The translations under genes and the position numbers were made by a program. Below the pieces are notes generated by a model. The model had not been told where the DNA came from, made no database searches, and saw only the letters and a list, made by a program, of their open reading frames with translations. Source: Scopulibacillus darangshiensis (lineage in GTDB: Bacteria > Bacillota > Bacilli > Bacillales > Sporolactobacillaceae). Taken from it: a DNA stretch of 64,000 bases. This document shows, piece by piece, positions 28,622-37,700 of this stretch (within the stretch, counting starts at the first letter, position 1; the number at the start of each line of letters is the position of its first letter). Location: NCBI RefSeq assembly GCF_004341035.1, contig NZ_SLXK01000004.1, forward strand, positions 124,001 to 188,000, written 5' to 3'.

Positions 28622-30115
28622 CTATTTAGCTACTTCGTTTTGTGGTAGTTCTTGCATTTCTTTTTCTATCTCCGTGGGTTTGTCTTCTAGTTTTTTTATA
28701 CCGAACTTCATGTATTTGTATGTTGCCGCATACAAAAGTGAAAATATGATGCCTAGCCAGTTAAAGATAGCCCATGGAGCATAATCGAAACATGAAACCC
28801 CAACTGTCGTCGCCATGTATACCCCTGAAACGGTCCATGGCAGCAACCCTTCTATTATCGTTACGGAATCCTCCATACTTCGAGAAAGGTTGGCCGGATG
28901 CAATCCTTTTGACATATATGGGTCTTTAAATAAACTTGACATTAGAAAATAGGTTACATAAGCGCTCCCTGTACATGAGATGATGACAAGTCCGGAAGCA
29001 AGTGAAGCCGCAACTAGGCTGAAAACAGAATGCAAGAAATTTAAAAGCTTACGGATAATCACTTGTAGAACACCTGATATTTCTAATGCCGAAGCAAATA
29101 AAAACGCACAAAATACAAACAATAAACCATTCAACATCGAGTAGATTCCTCCACGGTTTAACAAGGTAGCAATATCTCCGGGAAGATTTTTAGGATGAAA
29201 GCCGGCTGTTTTAATCATCGAAACATTAAATCCTTCTACAGCTGCCTTTGCCACATCGGATATTGAAAAACCTTGAAAGATTAATGCCAGAATCATGGCA
29301 GCCGCAGAAGATATGAACATCACAACAACCGGAGACTTGCCTCTTATCGATCCGTACAAAATAATAACCGGTGGAATCAACAATAGAAGATTAAAGTGAA
29401 AGATTGAATGCAACGCATTCAAAACTTCGTTTACGTCTTTAATGGTTGCGTCACTATTGGCATCAAGCCCTAAACCAACCGTAAAATATACAATACAAGC
29501 AATAATACATGCAGGAATAGACGTGTACATGAGGTGCCGGATATGTGTAAATAAATCGACACTTACAGATAACGAGCTCATATTGGTTGAATCAGAAAGG
29601 GGAGAAAGTTTATCTCCGAAGTAGCCGCCTGCAATAACAGCCCCTGCAGTGATCGGAAGAGAAACATCCAATGTTGCTCCAATTCCCATTAAGGCAACAC
29701 CGATTGTTCCGACAGATCCCCAAGAGGTGCCTGTGCACAAGGAAATGATTGCGGTAACTACGAAAGCTGTAATATATAAATATTTCGGGTTAATCAGCTC
29801 TAACCCGTAATTAACGAGAAGTGGTATCGTTCCTGCAGCGATCCAAGTGCCAACTAACATTCCTACTGATAATAGAATCAAGGCACCTGGTAAGGCCGTT
29901 TTGAACTTCTTTGCCATTAGTTCTTGTATATCATTCCAGTGGTATCCATGAAAATATGCAAAGACAGTAGCGAAAAGCGTTGCGGAAATTAAGACGAACT
30001 CCGCTTTAATTTCATAAATCGCTATTCCGAATATAAATAAAATCATGCAAAGTATTATTAGAACAAGCGCTGCACCAAACGTAGGGCTTTTCTTTTGAGT
30101 TGTTGAACTTTCCAT
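28622..30115 (-). CDS. NhaC-family Na+/H+ antiporter-type transporter
   Basis: A 497-residue membrane protein with about eleven to twelve segments. Family stretches are SLCTGTSWGSVGTIGVA near residue 125, GAVIAGGYFGDKLSPLSDST near residue 155 and a late SCTGSAYVTYF. Members exchange Na+ for H+ or for small organic solutes; the MetT methionine carriers also belong here. The start is ATG 30115 with TGGAGGT upstream. It lies 19 nt after a cystathionine-lyase-like gene, so a sulfur amino acid as co-substrate is a reasonable inference but is not shown. Confidence 0.88.
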   Translation of the reverse strand: MESSTTQKKSPTFGAALVLIILCMILFIFGIAIYEIKAEFVLISATLFATVFAYFHGYHWNDIQELMAKKFKTALPGALILLSVGMLVGTWIAAGTIPLLVNYGLELINPKYLYITAFVVTAIISLCTGTSWGSVGTIGVALMGIGATLDVSLPITAGAVIAGGYFGDKLSPLSDSTNMSSLSVSVDLFTHIRHLMYTSIPACIIACIVYFTVGLGLDANSDATIKDVNEVLNALHSIFHFNLLLLIPPVIILYGSIRGKSPVVVMFISSAAAMILALIFQGFSISDVAKAAVEGFNVSMIKTAGFHPKNLPGDIATLLNRGGIYSMLNGLLFVFCAFLFASALEISGVLQVIIRKLLNFLHSVFSLVAASLASGLVIISCTGSAYVTYFLMSSLFKDPYMSKGLHPANLSRSMEDSVTIIEGLLPWTVSGVYMATTVGVSCFDYAPWAIFNWLGIIFSLLYAATYKYMKFGIKKLEDKPTEIEKEMQELPQNEVAK

Positions 30116-30134
30116 CCTATTACCTCCATTCTAA

Positions 30135-31340
30135 TTAAATGGCATTAAATGCTTGTGCTAAATCCTGTATTAGATCACGATAATTCTCTAAGCCAATGGA
30201 GAGACGAATCAATCCTTTTGAGATATTTTCGGCTTCTAAATCTTTCTCATTTATTCCATGGTTAGGAGACAATACAAGACTTTCATAACCGCCCCAACTT
30301 ACACCAATGCTAAATAGTTGTAGTTGATCGATAAATGTTCGTACTTTTTCAAAACTAGGATTTTTCAATTCAAAGCTTAATAATCCCGAAAAGCCTGATA
30401 AATGTTTGTCCACTAATTCTTTGTCTTTTCCAGTGAAAAGGCTTGGATGATTGATGCTTTCAACCTTGTCACAAGTTGATAGAAAATCAATGACATATTG
30501 GGTGTTTTCTTGATGTTGCTTCATACGAACAGGCAACGAGCGAAGTCCGCGAATTAATAACCAGCCTTCAAATGGACCTAATACCGAACCATTAAACTGA
30601 TGAGCATATTCAAAAATTTGGTCAATCAGTTCATCACTCGAAATAACTGCACCAGCTAAAACGTCACTATGTCCACCAATATATTTGGTACATGAATGGA
30701 TAGAGATATCAATTCCGAAATCCAAGGGCTTCTGGAAGAGTGGCGTAGCCCATGTGTTATCAATAGCCGTTATTATGTTATTTCTTTTTGCAAGAGCAGC
30801 AAACTTTTCAAGGTCTAACATTTTGAAATTCATTGTACCCGGACTTTCCAAATACATTAATTTCGTATTCGGTTGAATGGCCTTTTCAATGACCGAAAGA
30901 TCATTCTCATTAACGGTTGTGACACTTATATTGAATTTTTCTAGATACGACAATAAATTTCTTGCGGGTCCGTAGATATTGTTAACAACTAATACATGAT
31001 CACCGCTTTTCAAAAAGGTAAAGAAAATGGAACTAATCGCCCCCATACCGGAACTAAAACATTTGCACCGCTCGCCATGCTCTAATGCAGCCAGTTTCTT
31101 TTCGAATATTTCAACAGTTGGGTTTACACCTCTTGTGTATAGATGATGTTGTCGTTCATTCATACTGGCCCGAATAAATGCATCAAAATTTTCGTATGCA
31201 AATAAACTTGTTTGAATAATTGGAGGAGCCATTGCACCAAAATACTTTTGACTGTCTTCCCCAAAATGAGCGATAATCGTTTCATCTGATTGGTAAGTTT
31301 TTTTTGTTTTTATTAATGACTTTTCTGTAGTAGTGTTCAT
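30135..31340 (-). CDS. Cys/Met-metabolism PLP enzyme, cystathionine beta-lyase-like
   Basis: A 401-residue PLP enzyme of the trans-sulfuration family. The PLP-binding Lys is in HSCTKYIGGHSD near residue 225, the cofactor Asp in AIDNTWATPLFQ near residue 200, and the C-terminal SWGGYESL motif is of the E. coli MetC type. It should eliminate or exchange a sulfur group on cystathionine, methionine or a related amino acid. The exact reaction is open. It is transcribed with the NhaC-type carrier. The start is ATG 31340 after AAAGGAA. A cre site lies about 120 nt upstream. Confidence 0.85.
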   Translation of the reverse strand: MNTTTEKSLIKTKKTYQSDETIIAHFGEDSQKYFGAMAPPIIQTSLFAYENFDAFIRASMNERQHHLYTRGVNPTVEIFEKKLAALEHGERCKCFSSGMGAISSIFFTFLKSGDHVLVVNNIYGPARNLLSYLEKFNISVTTVNENDLSVIEKAIQPNTKLMYLESPGTMNFKMLDLEKFAALAKRNNIITAIDNTWATPLFQKPLDFGIDISIHSCTKYIGGHSDVLAGAVISSDELIDQIFEYAHQFNGSVLGPFEGWLLIRGLRSLPVRMKQHQENTQYVIDFLSTCDKVESINHPSLFTGKDKELVDKHLSGFSGLLSFELKNPSFEKVRTFIDQLQLFSIGVSWGGYESLVLSPNHGINEKDLEAENISKGLIRLSIGLENYRDLIQDLAQAFNAI

Positions 31341-31459
31341 TAGGTTTTCGTTCCTTTCACAAGATTTAATATCAGAATGTTGCTCCCTCTTTTACCTCCT
31401 TCACTGTGAAATGGAAACACTTTATTTTGTCTAAAAGCCTACCACGATTTCATTTTTTC

Positions 31460-31473
31460 TGTAAGCGATTCCA
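31460..31473. promoter_or_regulatory. Candidate cre (CcpA) site before the PLP enzyme gene
   Basis: TGTAAGCGATTCCA matches 13 of 14 positions of the cre consensus. It lies in the 207-nt gap between the AraC gene and the PLP enzyme gene, upstream of the latter on the minus strand. No other strong motif was seen in this gap apart from an AAGGAGGT-like sequence (minus strand, near 31395-31405) that has no start codon at a proper distance. Confidence 0.55.
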
Positions 31474-31547
31474 GTTGGTTTATTAAAAAAAGTACAAAAA
31501 CATTATCATTTTTTACACTTCCTCACTATATGTTAACCCACATTTTT

Positions 31548-32450
31548 CTATTTACTTTCAATCGTTGCTGAATGTTTATTCCGATATTTTAGCGGTGTTA
31601 TTCCTACTTGTTTACAAAAAAAACGTGTGAAATGGCCGGTGGAGGAAAAAGCTAAATTAACGGCAATTCTTTCAACAGGTAGATCCGTTTCTAATAAATA
31701 TTGTTTTGCTTTTTGTAAGCGTAATTGTGAAAGATATGCTTTCGGTGTCATACCATATACCTTTTTAAAGCAATTCGTAATATGCGATCGATGTACGTTT
31801 AATTTCGTGGAAAGTTCTCCAATATGGAAATTTTCCTCAGCCTTACTTTGAAGTAAATACGCGATTTCATGGGCAATAAACGTATGGGAGGGCTGCACTA
31901 GAACATGTTGATCTTCCCGTTGTACTTCAAAATAAAACTCCGCAAGTCTGCTGATAAAGGCTACGACATTTGAATGCATCTGCAATATTTGAATCGATGT
32001 TTCTATATTGTTTTTTCTATCTTTTTTTGTTTCCTCATCATCAATTTCAATTAATAGCGTACTGTATTTTTGAATAAATTTATCTACCCAATCTTGTATT
32101 TCTGTACCTAGGCTTGACGAATCACGTTCAATGACAGGATTCACGGTTATTTGGAAAATTTCATGAATTTCCGGCAACTCCACATCAAAGTGAAAATCAA
32201 AGAACATGCATTCGCTTAATATCTTTGTTTCGTGGTACATATTGGATGGGATGATCATTGCATCACCCTCGTTCAATATATAATGTTGGCCGTTTACTGT
32301 CTGTTGGAGTTCTCCTTTTACACAATATAAAAACTCAAAATAAGGATGTCGGTGTTTCGGATACATCCACCCTTTTTGAGCACTTGAATATTGAATAGCT
32401 GTAAGATGGATAGCACTATAAACTCTTGGTAAATGAAATAAATACTTCAT
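31548..32450 (-). CDS. AraC-family transcriptional regulator
   Basis: A 300-residue regulator with an N-terminal cupin sensor (HRHPYFEFLYCVKGELQQ, then GDAMIIPSNMYHE) and a C-terminal pair of helix-turn-helix units (FHIGELSTKLNVHRSHITNCFKK, and VERIAVNLAFSSTGHFTRFFCKQ). The start is ATG 32450 after AAGGGGGATAA. It diverges from the sugar-oxidation operon at 32634, which makes that operon its most likely target. The downstream PLP and NhaC genes share its strand but lie 207 nt away behind a cre site, so they may be a separate unit. Confidence 0.93.
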   Translation of the reverse strand: MKYLFHLPRVYSAIHLTAIQYSSAQKGWMYPKHRHPYFEFLYCVKGELQQTVNGQHYILNEGDAMIIPSNMYHETKILSECMFFDFHFDVELPEIHEIFQITVNPVIERDSSSLGTEIQDWVDKFIQKYSTLLIEIDDEETKKDRKNNIETSIQILQMHSNVVAFISRLAEFYFEVQREDQHVLVQPSHTFIAHEIAYLLQSKAEENFHIGELSTKLNVHRSHITNCFKKVYGMTPKAYLSQLRLQKAKQYLLETDLPVERIAVNLAFSSTGHFTRFFCKQVGITPLKYRNKHSATIESK

Positions 32451-32633
32451 TCAATTATCCCCCTTAATTTATATAATGAAAAATTATAAATTTTAACTCC
32501 ATTATAACGAATTTACTATGTTTCCAACTACAAATATACAATTTTTTTAAACAATTTTTTATTGTTCGTATTTAAAATGGTTGATACGCTGAATGTACGC
32601 AAAAATTTTTAACATGGATCGGAGGAGGCAACA

Positions 32634-33449
32634 TTGAAACTATGTAACCAGGTGGCGCTAATTACGGGTGCAGGGAACGGTATCGGAAGGGGGATCGCCC
32701 AAATTTTAGCAAAAGAAGGCGCGACAGTAATCATAGCCACAATTGTTAAAGAGGAAGGGGAACAAACTGTTAGTGACATTTGTAAAGAAGGTGGAAATGC
32801 TTACTTCATTCAAACGGATGTTTCTTCAGAAAAAAGCATAATTGATATGACCAAGAAGGTTAATGAACAATTTGGCACAATTCATACACTAGTAAACAAT
32901 GCCGGTATAACGGTTTTTAAATCAATTGAAGAGGCGACAATTGAAGATTGGAACAAGGTGATCAACACCAATCTTCGCGGTATGTATTTTGTGACTAAAC
33001 ATGCTTTGCCCTTGCTGAAACAAAATAAAAAGAGTTCCATTATTAATATTTCATCAAATCATTCTAAATGTACGATAGCCGATAGTGAGATGTATACAGC
33101 TACAAAAACAGGTATAAATGGGATGACACGTGCCATGGCAATCAGTCTAGGGAAATATGGCATCCGTGTAAATGCGATTTGCCCTGGTTTTACGAATACC
33201 TCTCATCATCAACAGTGGATACGCGAACAAGGTGCTCCTGAAGAAATTGAGAAAAAAGTGTTGGATCTTCATGCTGCGGACAGGATTTGTACACCTGCCG
33301 ACATTGGGAAACTTGCTCTTTATTTGGCGTCTGACGATTCAGAAATGATGACAGGATCAGAGCTCTTAATCGATGGTGGTGCTACTTCATATTTATTTCA
33401 TACAACATTTGAGTCAGATGAAATTTTAACAAAAACAACCGATTTCTAG
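32634..33449 (+). CDS. SDR-family dehydrogenase, probable aldose dehydrogenase
   Basis: A 271-residue classical SDR. It shows TGAGNGIGRG at the nucleotide site, NNAG near residue 85, Ser in NISSNHS, and the YTATK catalytic pair near residue 155. A C-terminal tail of about 20 residues follows the usual SDR end. As first gene of an operon with a mutarotase, a lactonase, an acid-sugar dehydratase, a kinase and aldolases, it most likely oxidises C1 of an aldose to the lactone. TTG 32634 is the start, 5 nt after GGAGGAGG. Catalysis by another member of the pathway cannot be excluded. Confidence 0.88.
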   Translation: MKLCNQVALITGAGNGIGRGIAQILAKEGATVIIATIVKEEGEQTVSDICKEGGNAYFIQTDVSSEKSIIDMTKKVNEQFGTIHTLVNNAGITVFKSIEEATIEDWNKVINTNLRGMYFVTKHALPLLKQNKKSSIINISSNHSKCTIADSEMYTATKTGINGMTRAMAISLGKYGIRVNAICPGFTNTSHHQQWIREQGAPEEIEKKVLDLHAADRICTPADIGKLALYLASDDSEMMTGSELLIDGGATSYLFHTTFESDEILTKTTDF

Positions 33450-33480
33450 AGAAGAAAAGCAGTCCTTTTGGAGGTATAAG

Positions 33481-34518
33481 ATGAGAAAAAATAACCCATT
33501 TCCTTCTAAGGATGTCACGATCCAAACATCCGAAAGGGAAGGCTTTCTTTATGTATCCATTGAAAACAAGAATGTCAAGGCAGAAATTTTGCCCGAAATC
33601 GGTGGAAAAGTAACTTCCCTTTATAACAAAGTAACAGATCGGGAATGGCTTCTTGATTCGGGTAAGAGAGAACTTCAAAGCCCAGAATACGGATCAATGT
33701 TTACAGAGTGGGATATGAGTGGGCTTGATGACATGTTCCCAACCATTGATGCCTGCATGTATCCTGCAGATGGGAATTTTAAGGACATACCTCTCCAGGA
33801 TCATGGTGAGGTTTGGTCACTTCCATGGGCATTTGAACGAACAAATGACTCCGTTTCATTAGTCGTAAAAGGAAAGGCACTTCCTTATGTATTGCAAAAA
33901 ACCTATTACTTTCTGAATAAACATACGATTCGCTGCGAATATAAAGTGGAGAATTTGAGTGATGAAACGCTCGTTTATCTTTGGGCATCCCATCCGCAGT
34001 TCAAAGTCGATGAAACGATCGAAATTCTTCTGCCAGAAAAGGTTCAAACGATACTTTCGGTTCAGGGCGGTAAGAAGCTAGGTACTACCAACCAATTGTT
34101 CAATTGGCCCACAGTTGTTACAGAAGATGGTCAAAAAATATCATTAAACCAAATTGGCCCCTACACAAATCGGGATTCACGCAAGTTGTATGTTCCGGAG
34201 AAATTATGTGTAAGCTGGTCAGCTCTTTATGCATCAGACACAGACGACTTCCTATTGTACAAAACCTCGCCTAACCAGGTTCCATATTTAGGAGTTTGGG
34301 TGGATGAAGGAGAATTTAACAGCCGGGCGACATGTGCGCTGGAACCGAGCACAGGTTTTTATGACAATCTTGAAAATGCTTTTTATAACGGGACGTATTC
34401 CTCTGTAAAAGGCAAGGGGTCAAGTTCATGGTTTTTAGACATCGTCATCGATTCCGGGCCAAAAGAAAAAATGAGTATTATAAGCAAGAGGATGAATGAA
34501 TATGAAGGCAAACGCTGA
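33481..34518 (+). CDS. Aldose-1-epimerase-like (galactose mutarotase fold) protein
   Basis: A 345-residue protein with the beta-sandwich pattern of mutarotases. A candidate catalytic His lies in LQDHGEVWSLPW near residue 105 and a candidate catalytic Glu in ALEPSTGFYDNL near residue 305. The N-terminal AEILPEIGGKVTSL strand is also typical. In this operon it would convert sugar anomers for the dehydrogenase. It follows the SDR gene by 31 nt, with TTGGAGGT before the ATG, and overlaps the next gene by 17 nt. Confidence 0.75.
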   Translation: MRKNNPFPSKDVTIQTSEREGFLYVSIENKNVKAEILPEIGGKVTSLYNKVTDREWLLDSGKRELQSPEYGSMFTEWDMSGLDDMFPTIDACMYPADGNFKDIPLQDHGEVWSLPWAFERTNDSVSLVVKGKALPYVLQKTYYFLNKHTIRCEYKVENLSDETLVYLWASHPQFKVDETIEILLPEKVQTILSVQGGKKLGTTNQLFNWPTVVTEDGQKISLNQIGPYTNRDSRKLYVPEKLCVSWSALYASDTDDFLLYKTSPNQVPYLGVWVDEGEFNSRATCALEPSTGFYDNLENAFYNGTYSSVKGKGSSSWFLDIVIDSGPKEKMSIISKRMNEYEGKR

Positions 34519-35401
34519 ACTTTTTCTCGAAACAAAATGTGTACTGGGTGAAGGACCTTGCTGGGACGAACGGAGAAACGTGTTGCTTTGGGTTGATATC
34601 CTAAAAAACAAATTATATATGTACGATTTTTTTACAAAAAAGGTGGCTTTCACCGTTCTCCCCGAATGTGTAACATCGGTTGTCTGCCATCCGTTCGGCG
34701 ATTATGTCATTACAATGGGCCGTGGATTTTATTTTTTTAACAGCGACACAGGGGTTCTGCGGCCCATTCAACATCTCGAATCTCACTTGCCGAATAATCG
34801 CTTCAATGATGGGAAATGTGATCCGCTTGGGCGGTATTGGGCCGGCACGATGGATCAAAATGGAGCAAAGTTTGCGGGTTCTCTATATGTGCTTGATAAA
34901 GACTTACAAACACATAAAATGCTGGAGAACGTATCGATCTCAAACGGTTTAGCCTGGAGCCCTGATGGTGCAATAATGTATTACATTGACACACTGACGA
35001 ATGAAATTGTTTCCTTCAAATCTAATTTCGAAACCGGCCTTATTTCAGACAAACGGACAGTCATCCATATTGACAAAGAAGACGGATGCCCAGATGGCAT
35101 GACCATTGACCAGGAAGGAATGCTTTGGATCTCTCATTGGGGAGGAGGCAAGGTGACCCGTTGGAACCCTGATACAGGTGATCTACTGCAAACTGTAAAT
35201 GTTCCCGCCCCATATGTAACGTCCTGTACTTTCGGAGGTAAACGTCTGGACGAGCTGTACATTACAACTGCCTGTGTCGATTTAACGGAAGAAGAAGTTC
35301 ATACCTATCCTTTGTCCGGAAGTGTTTTTCGTATAAAAACAACGGTAAAAGGTTTACCATCACATAAATTTATTGCTGCTCGCAAAAGAATGAAAAAATA
35401 A
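34502..35401 (+). CDS. SMP-30/gluconolactonase-family lactonase
   Basis: A 299-residue six-bladed beta-propeller lactonase. Metal-site and family blocks are visible: ETKCVLGEGPCWD (Glu ligand), NRFNDGKCDPLGRYWAGTM (Asn/Asp), SNGLAWSPDG (Asn ligand) and DGCPDGMTIDQEGMLWI (Asp ligand). It should open an aldonolactone made by the upstream dehydrogenase. ATG 34502 is chosen because AAGAGGA lies 9 nt before it; ATG 34496 would be only 3 nt away. It overlaps the mutarotase-like gene, so translation is coupled. Confidence 0.9.
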   Translation: MKANAELFLETKCVLGEGPCWDERRNVLLWVDILKNKLYMYDFFTKKVAFTVLPECVTSVVCHPFGDYVITMGRGFYFFNSDTGVLRPIQHLESHLPNNRFNDGKCDPLGRYWAGTMDQNGAKFAGSLYVLDKDLQTHKMLENVSISNGLAWSPDGAIMYYIDTLTNEIVSFKSNFETGLISDKRTVIHIDKEDGCPDGMTIDQEGMLWISHWGGGKVTRWNPDTGDLLQTVNVPAPYVTSCTFGGKRLDELYITTACVDLTEEEVHTYPLSGSVFRIKTTVKGLPSHKFIAARKRMKK

Positions 35402-35419
35402 AAAAATGGAGGTATTATC

Positions 35420-36580
35420 ATGAAAATTACAGACGTTAAAGCTTGGTTAGTTGAAGGAGTTAAATACAATTGGACACTTATCAAAGTTTATACAGATGAA
35501 GGATATACGGGAGTTGGTGAAGCAACAAACTGGCCTGGAAGTCCGATTGTAGAAGCCGCTGCAAAACATGCGGGAGAAAGAATTATCGGGTTAGACCCAA
35601 TGAAAACCGATTTTATTTGGACGAAGCTCTACCGGGATTTGAACTGGGTTGGACCATATGGTGCAAGTTTATGTGCAATTAGCGGTATTGATATGGCATT
35701 GCTCGATTTAAAAGGAAAAGTGTTAGGTGTTCCTTGTTATGAACTATTAGGAGGGGCATTCCGTACGGAAATCCCGTTATACGCAAACTATTGGTTCACT
35801 GGCGGCGGTCATAATTCCGAAGATTATGCTGCTCAAGCAAAGAAAGTAAAAGAAGCGGGCTTTGGAGGACTTAAATTCGACCCGTTCGCACATACAAATT
35901 ATTTATACGGTGAAGATTTATCTGCTAATTTATCTTTAACTCCAGAACTTCAGCAGAAAGCCTATGATGTTAGTAAAGCCGTTCGTGAAGCCGTTGGCTA
36001 TGATAAGGATATGATGATTGAAACACATGCGATGTTAAATTTTAAGACAGCTGTCACTATGGCTGATAGATTAGCAGAATTAGATATTACTTGGTATGAG
36101 GAGCCCGTCGGACCGGAAAGTGCAGAGACGTTAAAAGCGGTTCGTGATCGACTAAATCCAGGTGTATCGATTTGTGTAGGGGAAAGGCATTATACGAGAT
36201 ATGGCATTCGTCCAATTCTCGAAAAACAATTAGTGGATATTATTATGCCTGATATTACTCGTTGCGGCGGTCCTTCTGAGATGAAACGCATGGCGACGAT
36301 GGCGGAAGCATACAACGTTTTACTAGCACCTCATAACCCTAATGGGCCACTTTCAACGCTATCGAGTGCACATGTCTGCGCTTCAGTGCCTAACTTCTTT
36401 AGACAAGAGTTTATCTTTAATGATGTTCCTTGGAGAGATGAAGTGATTGATCATCCGTTAGAAATTAAAGAAGGGCACTTGGTATTATCGAGACGTCCCG
36501 GTTTGGGTGTGGATCTCGTAGAGGAGGCAATGGAGGCGCATCCGGGTATTAGAGAAGCTAGAGAGGGTTTTTACGTGTAA
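35420..36580 (+). CDS. Enolase-superfamily acid-sugar dehydratase (MR/MLE type)
   Basis: A 386-residue member of the mandelate racemase group. The expected active-site residues are present: K152 and D154 in GLKFDPF, E201-x-H203, E227/E228 in TWYEEP, E255 in VGERHYTRYG, D278 and H305 in APHNPNGP. Such enzymes remove water from aldonates to give 2-keto-3-deoxy acids. The KFDP form and the Glu at the first metal position set it apart from classical galactonate dehydratase, so the sugar is uncertain. It follows the lactonase by 18 nt and feeds the kinase and aldolases downstream. Confidence 0.88.
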   Translation: MKITDVKAWLVEGVKYNWTLIKVYTDEGYTGVGEATNWPGSPIVEAAAKHAGERIIGLDPMKTDFIWTKLYRDLNWVGPYGASLCAISGIDMALLDLKGKVLGVPCYELLGGAFRTEIPLYANYWFTGGGHNSEDYAAQAKKVKEAGFGGLKFDPFAHTNYLYGEDLSANLSLTPELQQKAYDVSKAVREAVGYDKDMMIETHAMLNFKTAVTMADRLAELDITWYEEPVGPESAETLKAVRDRLNPGVSICVGERHYTRYGIRPILEKQLVDIIMPDITRCGGPSEMKRMATMAEAYNVLLAPHNPNGPLSTLSSAHVCASVPNFFRQEFIFNDVPWRDEVIDHPLEIKEGHLVLSRRPGLGVDLVEEAMEAHPGIREAREGFYV

Positions 36581-36630
36581 GCTCAAGCTTAGGCAATAAG
36601 AAAACAATATAATATAATTAGCTTTTACGG

Positions 36631-36662
36631 TGATGTGGTTTTAAATTCTTAAGACCACATCA
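36631..36662 (+). other. Hairpin between dehydratase and kinase genes
   Basis: A 9-bp perfect stem (TGATGTGGT at 36631-36639, ACCACATCA at 36654-36662) with a 14-nt loop and only weakly T-rich sequence after it. It may partly terminate transcription and lower expression of the kinase and aldolases. Confidence 0.5.
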
Positions 36663-36726
36663 TTGTATTCTTCAATCATTACTTTTTTCGATAGCATTAA
36701 TCCTAGCAAAGGAATGGTGGCAGCTC

Positions 36727-37689
36727 ATGAAATCAATGGACATGGTTACGTTTGGTGAGACAATGGTTCTGTTTACTCCTGCCAGAATGTTACCGCTAGA
36801 ATACGAGCATCAATATTACAAACAAATGGCCGGTGCTGAATCAAATGTTGCGATTGGTGTTAGCCGATTAGGACATTCGGCCGGATGGTTCAGCAAGTTG
36901 GGCGATGATCCTTTTGGAGGTTTTATTTTTAAATCACTAAAAGGAGAAGGGGTCGATAATTCCCGTTGTACATTTACTGAAGAAGCACCAACCGGCTTAT
37001 ATTTTAAAGAAAAGCGTAATGCAAGTGATGTGAGAATTTATTATTATCGAAAACATTCTGCTGCAAGCTTATTAAACCTGGAAGATCTTGATGAAGACTA
37101 TATTAAAAAAGCTAGAATTCTACATTTAACAGGAATTACGCCTGCATTAAGCAAGGACTGCAGAGAAGCTGTATTTACTGCAATTGAGATTGCCAAGCAA
37201 CATTCAGTGAAAATTGTATTTGACCCAAACATTCGCTTAAAACTATGGAAAGAGGGTGAGGCGAAAAAGGTATTATGTGATATCGCCGAAAAATCAGATG
37301 TCATACTCCCTGGTTTGAATGAAGGTACATTCTTGACAGGTGAGGATAAACCCGAAAAAGTTGCAGATAAGTTAGGCAAAAACGGAAAAACAATCATTAT
37401 TAAGTTAGGAAAAGAAGGTGCTTTTTATCAAAATTCTGAGGAAAGCGGCTTCGTCCCCGGATTTTCCGTAGCGGAGGTTGTTGACCCTGTTGGAGCTGGA
37501 GACGGCTTTGCTGCTGGGGTAATTAGTGGACTTCTCCGCAATGAACCATTATCGATGATTGTGAAGCGGGCAAATGTAGTTGGAGCTTTAGTTGTCGGTG
37601 TAAATGGAGATTCGGAAGGGTTACCGACTAATGAAGAAGTTGACCATTTCTTATCAAGAAGTTCAACGGATGAAGATGTGATTCGGTAG
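36727..37689 (+). CDS. PfkB-family kinase, probable 2-keto-3-deoxygluconate kinase
   Basis: A 320-residue ribokinase-fold sugar kinase. The N-terminal substrate region is GAESNVAIGVSRLG near residue 39, and the anion-hole and catalytic Asp motif is PVGAGDGFAAG near residue 255. In the operon it should phosphorylate the 2-keto-3-deoxy acid made by the dehydratase, for cleavage by the next gene product. It follows a 146-nt gap with a hairpin, and the start ATG has only a modest ribosome site. The gene is commonly called kdgK in similar settings. Confidence 0.9.
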   Translation: MKSMDMVTFGETMVLFTPARMLPLEYEHQYYKQMAGAESNVAIGVSRLGHSAGWFSKLGDDPFGGFIFKSLKGEGVDNSRCTFTEEAPTGLYFKEKRNASDVRIYYYRKHSAASLLNLEDLDEDYIKKARILHLTGITPALSKDCREAVFTAIEIAKQHSVKIVFDPNIRLKLWKEGEAKKVLCDIAEKSDVILPGLNEGTFLTGEDKPEKVADKLGKNGKTIIIKLGKEGAFYQNSEESGFVPGFSVAEVVDPVGAGDGFAAGVISGLLRNEPLSMIVKRANVVGALVVGVNGDSEGLPTNEEVDHFLSRSSTDEDVIR

Positions 37690-37700
37690 GAGGAAAGCTA

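Noticed and set aside
31341-31547. S-box riboswitch or leader peptide before the PLP enzyme gene
   Set aside because: No S-box core was recognised. An AAGGAGGT-like sequence on the minus strand has no ATG, GTG or TTG at a usable distance.
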